Part shown: positions 30,099 to 33,724 of the stretch, in pieces
How positions within the stretch are numbered: the stretch's first letter is position 1
Layout of the letters: each line of letters starts with the position of its first letter
DNA from: 2-02-FULL-43-13 sp043813805
GTDB taxonomy: Bacteria; Patescibacteriota; Minisyncoccia; Minisyncoccales; MHMH01
Direction: 5' to 3'
Assembly (NCBI GenBank): GCA_043813805.1
Contig: JBDRKR010000017.1
Coordinates: 1-33,724 of the forward strand
Length of the DNA: 33,724 nt
The notes under the pieces: generated by a model
What the model was told of the DNA's origin: nothing
The model's database searches: none
Seen by the model: only the letters and a program-made list of their open reading frames with translations
Position numbers and translations under genes: made by a program

Positions 30099-30920
30099 AT
30101 GAATGGCCAAAAAATTGATAATGTGTTGGTTGTTTGCGACAAACTTAATCCGAAAGCCGCGGCTTATCTCAAGGAATTAGAGCCACTACTTGAGTCGGCG
30201 ACAATAGGATTTACAGAAAAGGCATCCGCCGCTTTAATGGAATTTGTGGATATGATAGTGGTGTTGGGCGGTGACGGCACTATGCTTAAAACCGTCCATG
30301 CTTATGATTTCAAATCCATATTTTTGGGCATTAATTGCGGGCACGTGGGATTTTTAATGAATGACAGTAATCCGGGCGGTGCGGCTGATAGGATTTTGAA
30401 TGGAGAATTCGAAGTTCACCGGTTTCCTTTATTGGAAATTGATATTGGCCCGCAACAATGCTTTTTGGCGATGAACGACGTTTATTTCAAAAGTATCGCC
30501 GGTCCGGCCTGCAAGATTAATATCAAAGTGAACGGCGGTGAAATCGCCGAAAGGGTCGTCGGCGACGGCGTCGTGATTTCGACGGCCATAGGATCTACCG
30601 GCTATTTTGTGCCGGCCCATGGCTCGGCGATCAATCCGAAGATTCCGGCCATTGGGCTGGCGCCGCTGCATGTGCACACGCCCATCCAGTTTTTGCCGAT
30701 GATACTGCCCCTTTCGAGCGAAATAGAGCTGACGCTTTTAAGTCCAAAGGAAGAAGTCAAAGGATTTTATGACGGGATCGAGCTGCCTTATTTCCAAAAG
30801 ATCAAAATCAGAGAAAGCGGTCAAATAGTGAGGCTCGTTTTCTGGAAGGGCGAAAGCTTTACCGCAAGATTGATTAACAAAATAATGAGAGTTCAGGAGG
30901 GAAAGAATGCCGATAATTGA
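30099..30920 (+). CDS. nadK: NAD kinase
   Basis: A 273-residue enzyme making NADP from NAD and ATP. The GGDGTML motif (about residue 57) is the catalytic Asp and nucleotide loop; FLGINCGHVGFL follows; AMNDVYF is the conserved N-E/D pair (Asp here); GDGVVISTAIGSTGYF (about 155-170) completes the NAD site. An excellent Shine-Dalgarno sequence (GAGGAGGG, about 11 nt upstream) decides the ATG at 30099, in contrast to the leaderless style elsewhere in the window. It overlaps pncB by 14 nt, forming a two-gene NAD(P) unit. The upstream 30033-30098 gap is AT-rich with no clear -35/-10 pair. Confidence 0.93.
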   Translation: MNGQKIDNVLVVCDKLNPKAAAYLKELEPLLESATIGFTEKASAALMEFVDMIVVLGGDGTMLKTVHAYDFKSIFLGINCGHVGFLMNDSNPGGAADRILNGEFEVHRFPLLEIDIGPQQCFLAMNDVYFKSIAGPACKINIKVNGGEIAERVVGDGVVISTAIGSTGYFVPAHGSAINPKIPAIGLAPLHVHTPIQFLPMILPLSSEIELTLLSPKEEVKGFYDGIELPYFQKIKIRESGQIVRLVFWKGESFTARLINKIMRVQEGKNADN

Positions 30921-32139
30921 ATCGTTGCTCGACGCGGATTTTTACAAGTTTACCATGGGGCAGGTCGTTTTCCATCGCTACAAAGACGTGCCGGTGAAAT
31001 ACGCCTTCGTCAACCGAACAAAAAAAGTTTGCATTCCTGATTTTGTTGATGAAAGAGAATTACGAGCGGAACTTGACCATGTGCGGACGTTGCGTTTTAC
31101 CAAAAGCGAACTGCATTACCTTCGTGGCACCAACGAGTACCAAGAAAGAATGTTTGCCGAAGATTATCTCCAGTTTTTAGCCGAGCTCCAGTTGCCGGAA
31201 TACGCCTTAGAGAAAGCGGACGGTCAGTATAGACTGGAATTTTCCGGCAAGTGGTCAGAAACTATTTACTGGGAAACACTCGCCCTGTCGATTATCAACG
31301 AGTTGTATTATCTTTATTTCATGAGAAAACTGAGTCGGTTTGAGCGTGATAAAATTCGCGTTGAGGGGATCAAGAGATTAGCAGAAAAAATAGCGATTTT
31401 GAAAAATAGGCCGGATATTACGTTTACCGATTTCGGCACTCGCCGAAGATTCAGCAAGGATTGGCAAGATTATGTGGTGGGGGTTTTAGCTGAAGAATTG
31501 CCCCTGACTCAGTTTCGCGGTACTTCCAATATTCATTTGGCGATGAAGTACTCTTTGTTGCCTATGGGTACCGATGCTCACGAGAGAGATATGGCCATGT
31601 CCGGGATTTTTCACGGGAGCGACGAGGAGATCCGTAATTCCCACAACAAGAATCTTCGAGATTGGTGGGACGAGTATGGCGAAGGATTATCAATTGCGCT
31701 GACTGATACCTATGGCACGGATTTCTTTTTCAGCGATATGACGCAAGAACAAGCCCGCAAGTGGAAAGGCCTGCGCCAAGATTCAGGAAATCCTTTTTTG
31801 TGGACGGATAAGGCCATCTTTTTTTATCGGAGGCATGGGGTTGATGCGCGCGAAAAATTGGGTGTTTATAGTGACGGGCTTGATATTCATCTCATCATCA
31901 AAATCATTGATTATCGTCCCGGAGAGATAAAAAAGACGTTCGGCTGGGGGACAAACCTCACAAATGATCTTGGTTTTTCCTCCCTGTCTCTCGTCGTGAA
32001 ATTAATGGAGTCAAACGGTCACGGCACGGTGAAGCTCAGCGATAACCTGGCCAAATCCTTAGGCCGTCCGGGAGATGTCGAACGTTTTAAGCGCATTTTC
32101 GGACACACGGTGACCGAATATAAAGAATGTCGATATTAA
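30907..32139 (+). CDS. pncB: Nicotinate phosphoribosyltransferase
   Basis: A 410-residue enzyme of the Preiss-Handler NAD salvage pathway, joining nicotinate and PRPP with ATP. Family blocks: SLLDADFYKFTMGQVVFH (N-terminus), AFVNRTKKV, WETLALSIINELYY, ITFTDFGTRRRFS, LTQFRGTSNIHLAM, GTDAHERDMAMSG (phosphoribosyl site), LTDTYGTDFFF, LRQDSGNPF and VYSDGLDIHLIIKI, and the terminal FGWGTNLTNDLG. The GTDAHE and RQDSG motifs hold substrate residues including the histidine that is phosphorylated in the family. The ATG at 30907 has an AGGAGGG ribosome site inside the end of nadK. Together the two genes turn nicotinate toward NAD and NADP, typical of an organism that salvages nicotinate. Confidence 0.95.
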   Translation: MPIIESLLDADFYKFTMGQVVFHRYKDVPVKYAFVNRTKKVCIPDFVDERELRAELDHVRTLRFTKSELHYLRGTNEYQERMFAEDYLQFLAELQLPEYALEKADGQYRLEFSGKWSETIYWETLALSIINELYYLYFMRKLSRFERDKIRVEGIKRLAEKIAILKNRPDITFTDFGTRRRFSKDWQDYVVGVLAEELPLTQFRGTSNIHLAMKYSLLPMGTDAHERDMAMSGIFHGSDEEIRNSHNKNLRDWWDEYGEGLSIALTDTYGTDFFFSDMTQEQARKWKGLRQDSGNPFLWTDKAIFFYRRHGVDAREKLGVYSDGLDIHLIIKIIDYRPGEIKKTFGWGTNLTNDLGFSSLSLVVKLMESNGHGTVKLSDNLAKSLGRPGDVERFKRIFGHTVTEYKECRY

Positions 32140-32144
32140 ATAAG

Positions 32145-32175
32145 AAAAAGCCGTTGGCGACAGTCAACGGCTTTT
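32145..32175. terminator. Bidirectional terminator hairpin after pncB
   Basis: AAAAAGCCGTTG and CAACGGCTTTTAT form an 11-bp stem with a short loop, with A-rich and T-rich flanks so that it can work on either strand. A possible -35/-10 pair for rnhA (TTGGCG, 17 nt, TGATAA) overlaps it. Confidence 0.8.
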
Positions 32176-32191
32176 ATGATAAAATTAAAAT

Positions 32192-32695
32192 ATGAATATG
32201 AAGAAAATTATTAATTCCGAGTTAAGCGAGGAATCAAGGTTCTTGCGAGCGAAGCGAGACAAGATTCTTATTTGTACCGACGGGGGCTCTAGAGGCAACC
32301 CTGGCCCTTCAGCTTTCGGCGTGGTTATCTGCGATGAAACGGGCAAGGTGCTCAAAGAATATGGAGAAACGATTGGTGTTAGAACCAACAACGAAGCCGA
32401 ATACGAAGCGGTTGTTTTTGCCTTAAAGAAAGTAAAAGCGCTTTACGGCAAAGATGTTTTAAAAAACAGCGAAGTTGAAGTGAGGTCGGACTCGGAGCTT
32501 TTGGTCAAACAGATGAACGGCGAATATAAAATCATGGAGCCCAAAATTCAGGAACTCTTTTTGAAGGTTTGGAATTTGAAAACGGAATTCAAAAAACTTA
32601 AATTTGTAGCCGTCGGCCGCGAGAAAAATCGGGAAGCCGATAAGCTCGTCAATCAGGCGCTTGACGGTTCGGGCAGAGCCCAGACTCTTTTCTGA
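32192..32695 (+). CDS. rnhA: Ribonuclease HI
   Basis: A 167-residue nuclease that cuts the RNA strand of RNA-DNA hybrids. The catalytic carboxylates are D30 (CTDGGSRGNPGPSAFG), E68 (RTNNEAEYEA), D100 (VRSDSELLVKQMNGEYK) and the Asp in REKNREADKLVNQAL. Residues 1-25 precede the first strand and contain an unusual charged stretch (ESRFLRAKRDK). Its DNA (32231-32267) is a palindrome of the GAATC...TCTTG-CGAGCGAAGCGAG-CAAGATTC type, also seen in the DUF1893 gene and in part in the 23S gene, so the N-terminal extension probably arose from a repeat insertion. An ATG at 32198 is an alternative start. It is the last protein gene before the rRNA region. Confidence 0.93.
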   Translation: MNMKKIINSELSEESRFLRAKRDKILICTDGGSRGNPGPSAFGVVICDETGKVLKEYGETIGVRTNNEAEYEAVVFALKKVKALYGKDVLKNSEVEVRSDSELLVKQMNGEYKIMEPKIQELFLKVWNLKTEFKKLKFVAVGREKNREADKLVNQALDGSGRAQTLF

Positions 32696-32708
32696 ATTGA
32701 CCGAGGCT

Positions 32709-32739
32709 AAAGTGAAAGAGGCTTAGCCTCTTTCACTTT
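32709..32739. repeat. Perfect palindrome, family B, after rnhA
   Basis: AAAGTGAAAGAGGCT and AGCCTCTTTCACTTT around a single T: a 15-bp perfect hairpin starting 13 nt after the rnhA stop. It probably insulates the rRNA promoter. Like the copy at 11257 it is followed by GGGGCTTGACA or GGGGGCTTGACA, the start of a promoter. Confidence 0.85.
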
Positions 32740-32744
32740 GGGGC

Positions 32745-32773
32745 TTGACAGGGTTTTTGGAGCTTGCTACAAT
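32745..32773 (+). promoter_or_regulatory. Consensus promoter for the 23S leader
   Basis: TTGACA (32745-32750), 17-nt spacer, TACAAT (32768-32773). The predicted start is near 32780. It is the only strong promoter before the 23S gene. Confidence 0.8.
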
Positions 32774-32779
32774 TTAACT

Positions 32780-32902
32780 TGCTTATGAGAAAAACAATTA
32801 CCACTCGCAATATAACGTAGCGGTTATAAACCTGTGGTTTTTGTCGCAGCGTGACCGCTTAACCAAGGCGGTTTTTCATTTATATATTTTGATTTCTCAT
32901 AA
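32780..32902 (+). promoter_or_regulatory. Attenuator-like leader upstream of 23S rRNA
   Basis: TTATGAGAAA (32783-32792) and TTTCTCATAA (32893-32902) pair perfectly and enclose the region. Inside, ACCGCTT/AAGGCGGT followed by TTTTT (32854-32876) is a terminator, and AGCGGT (32819-32824), overlapping the mini-ORF stop codon, can instead pair with ACCGCT (32854-32859), which would break the terminator. A further small hairpin AAACC-TGT-GGTTT lies at about 32828-32840. The remaining gap 32903-32993 is AT-rich with no feature I can support. Confidence 0.45.
32785..32820 (+). CDS. Possible 11-codon Thr/Ile-rich leader peptide
   Basis: The ATG lies 5 nt after the predicted transcript start and reads MRKTITTRNIT before TAG at 32818-32820: four Thr and two Ile in 11 residues, similar in composition to threonine-operon leader peptides. 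The stop codon overlaps the 5' arm of the possible antiterminator. No ribosome-binding site is visible; translation would have to be leaderless. It may be chance. Confidence 0.3.
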   Translation: MRKTITTRNIT

Positions 32903-33269
32903 TGAACTTTGAAAAGTTAATATCGTCGCATTAATGTCGCAACAACAAGCGATTATTAATTGCTAGCTAAAAACAGGTATATATAGCATTTAAAATGTAA
33001 TTTTTATGAGCAGGCGGTGGATGCCTTGGAATATCGAGGCGATGAAGGACGTGGGGAGTCTGCGATAAGTCTCGGGGAGGTGACTCTCAACCTTTGATCC
33101 GGGAATTTCCGAATGGGCAAACCTATCATGCTGATAAAGCGTGATGCCATACACATGATTCATGTGCGTGGAGCAAACCTAGGGAAGTGAAACATCCCAG
33201 TACCTAGAGGAAAAGAAAACAATAGTTTATTCCCTTAGTAGCGGCGAGCGAAGAGGGAAAAGTCTAAAC

Positions 33270-33373
33270 CCGCACTTCGCTCTTTGCGTCGCAAAGAGCT
33301 ACGCGCGGCAAGCCTTATTAAGATTGGGGCTCGCCACGCGAAGCTAACTGCGAAGCAGTGAGCGGAGTGTGGG
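33270..33373 (+). other. 23S expansion segment 1, built from palindromes
   Basis: CCGCACTTCGCTC (33270-33282) pairs with GAGCGGAGTGTGG (33360-33372), closing the helix that in B. subtilis is a short AAACC...GGTT hairpin. Inside are CTCTTTGCG-T-CGCAAAGAG (33280-33298, perfect), a GCGGCAAGCC/GGCTCGCC stem and ACTGC-GAA-GCAGT. Confidence 0.7.
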
Positions 33374-33397
33374 GGTTGAAAGGGGGTAACGTCGGGA

Positions 33398-33496
33398 GCC
33401 CCGCCGTCTATGCTGTGTGTTTAAGGTGATTAAGATTATCAAATTATTAATCATTGATAAGTTAATTGCTTTGAAATTACGGCTTAGATGGCGGGG
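33398..33496 (+). other. 23S expansion segment 2, AT-rich interior
   Basis: GCCCCGCCGTCTATGC (33398-33413) pairs with GGCTTAGATGGCGGGG (33481-33496), enclosing about 67 nt that are strongly AT-rich and contain ATTATCAA/TTGATAAG-type complementary pieces. Confidence 0.65.
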
Positions 33497-33724
33497 TATC
33501 TTGAGGGAGTGATTAGCGAAATCTGGTTAGAAGAAGTACCCTGGAAAGGGACGCCATAGAGGGTAATAGCCCCGTATCCGAAAATCATTTCGCGCTCCTT
33601 GTTATCTTACTTAAGTACTTCGAGGAAAGAACGCCTTGAAGGAAGCAGGCCGGACTAACTGGCCAAGACTAAATACTACGATATTTCCGATAGTGAACCA
33701 GTACCGTGAGGGAAAGGTGAAAAG

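Larger units (their letters stand above)
32994..33724 (+). rRNA. 23S ribosomal RNA, 5' part (runs past the window edge)
   Basis: Domain I landmarks in order: GGTGGATGCCTTGG (33016 on), AGGCGATGAAGGACG, TCTGCGATAAG, TTTCCGAATGGG, GAAACATCCCAGTACC, GTAGCGGCGAGCGAAG (33239 on), CTGGAAAGGGACGCC (33541 on), GTAATAGCCCCGTA and GATAGTGAACCAGTACCGTGAGGGAAAGGTGAAAAG in outline at the end. The 5' end is estimated at 32990-33000 by alignment with E. coli and B. subtilis. From GCGGCGAGCGAA to CTGGAAAGG is about 300 nt, against roughly 70-130 nt in common bacteria, because two helices are extended (33270-33373 and 33398-33496). No 16S or tRNA gene lies upstream; rnhA is the preceding gene. Confidence 0.96.

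Noticed and set aside
11257..32739. Repeated palindromes as a CRISPR array
   Set aside because: Copies are kilobases apart, vary in sequence, have no regular spacers and no cas genes are present.
32903..32993. A second promoter directly before 23S (TATATA near 32979 or CATAAT near 32898)
   Set aside because: The boxes are AT-rich chance-like matches without a -35 at 16-18 nt; not strong enough to annotate.

Overview
The window reads as chromosomal DNA of a small-genome bacterium of the Candidate Phyla Radiation (Patescibacteria, probably the Parcubacteria side). This is inferred from several things together: very tightly packed genes with 4-20 nt overlaps; TTGACA/TATAAT-type promoters that place the start codon almost at the transcript start; compact versions of MurB, SecA and phosphoglycerate kinase; a TraG-like ATPase ending in a CxxC...CxxC ribbon; a sigma-4/HARE-HTH protein; a RAYT-type transposase; and a 23S rRNA gene with large extra helices. 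UGA is used as an ordinary stop codon, which argues against the recoded Gracilibacteria/SR1 lineages.

Layout. 1-4454: a nucleotidyltransferase cut by the left edge, a divergent HD-domain phosphohydrolase, a phosphonate-type ABC importer (phnD-phnC-phnE) and a second nucleotidyltransferase. 4431-11254: cell-surface polysaccharide genes, namely a minus-strand pair (flippase, initiating sugar-phosphate transferase) and a divergent plus-strand pair (O-antigen-ligase/polymerase-like protein with TPRs, secreted zinc peptidase with a peptidoglycan-binding domain). 11255-12329: a palindromic repeat, a promoter with a structured RNA or leader, and murB. 12326-18729: one long operon holding a polyamine block (SpeD-like pyruvoyl enzyme, pyruvoyl arginine decarboxylase, deoxyhypusine-synthase homologue, agmatinase), an ECF-type membrane protein, a DUF1893 protein and secA. 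18769-22687: an ASCH protein and then the interlocked secD-metK-secF genes. 22723-27764: a sigma-4/HARE regulator, a membrane-anchored protein, a TraG/VirD4-like ATPase and pgk. 27770-28849: a RAYT element bounded by perfect 32-bp inverted repeats, then a predicted minus-strand structured RNA. 28850-32695: a RecJ-like DHH nuclease, NAD kinase, nicotinate phosphoribosyltransferase and RNase HI. 32696-33724: a promoter, an attenuator-like leader with an 11-codon Thr-rich ORF, and the 5' part of a 23S rRNA gene with no 16S gene before it.

Functional picture. The polyamine block predicts arginine to agmatine to putrescine, with the deoxyhypusine-synthase homologue as an aminobutyl-transfer step that could yield homospermidine. 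MetK, SecA, SecD and SecF provide S-adenosylmethionine and protein export. PncB and NadK form a two-gene NAD(P) salvage unit. The surface genes would build and flip a glycan.

The most unusual theme is short perfect palindromes scattered between genes, inside several reading frames (murB, secA, pgk, the DUF1893 gene, rnhA, the ligase gene, even the RAYT gene) and inside the 23S rRNA gene. They sit alongside a RAYT transposase flanked by one family of them. All calls come from reading the sequence; no database search was run.
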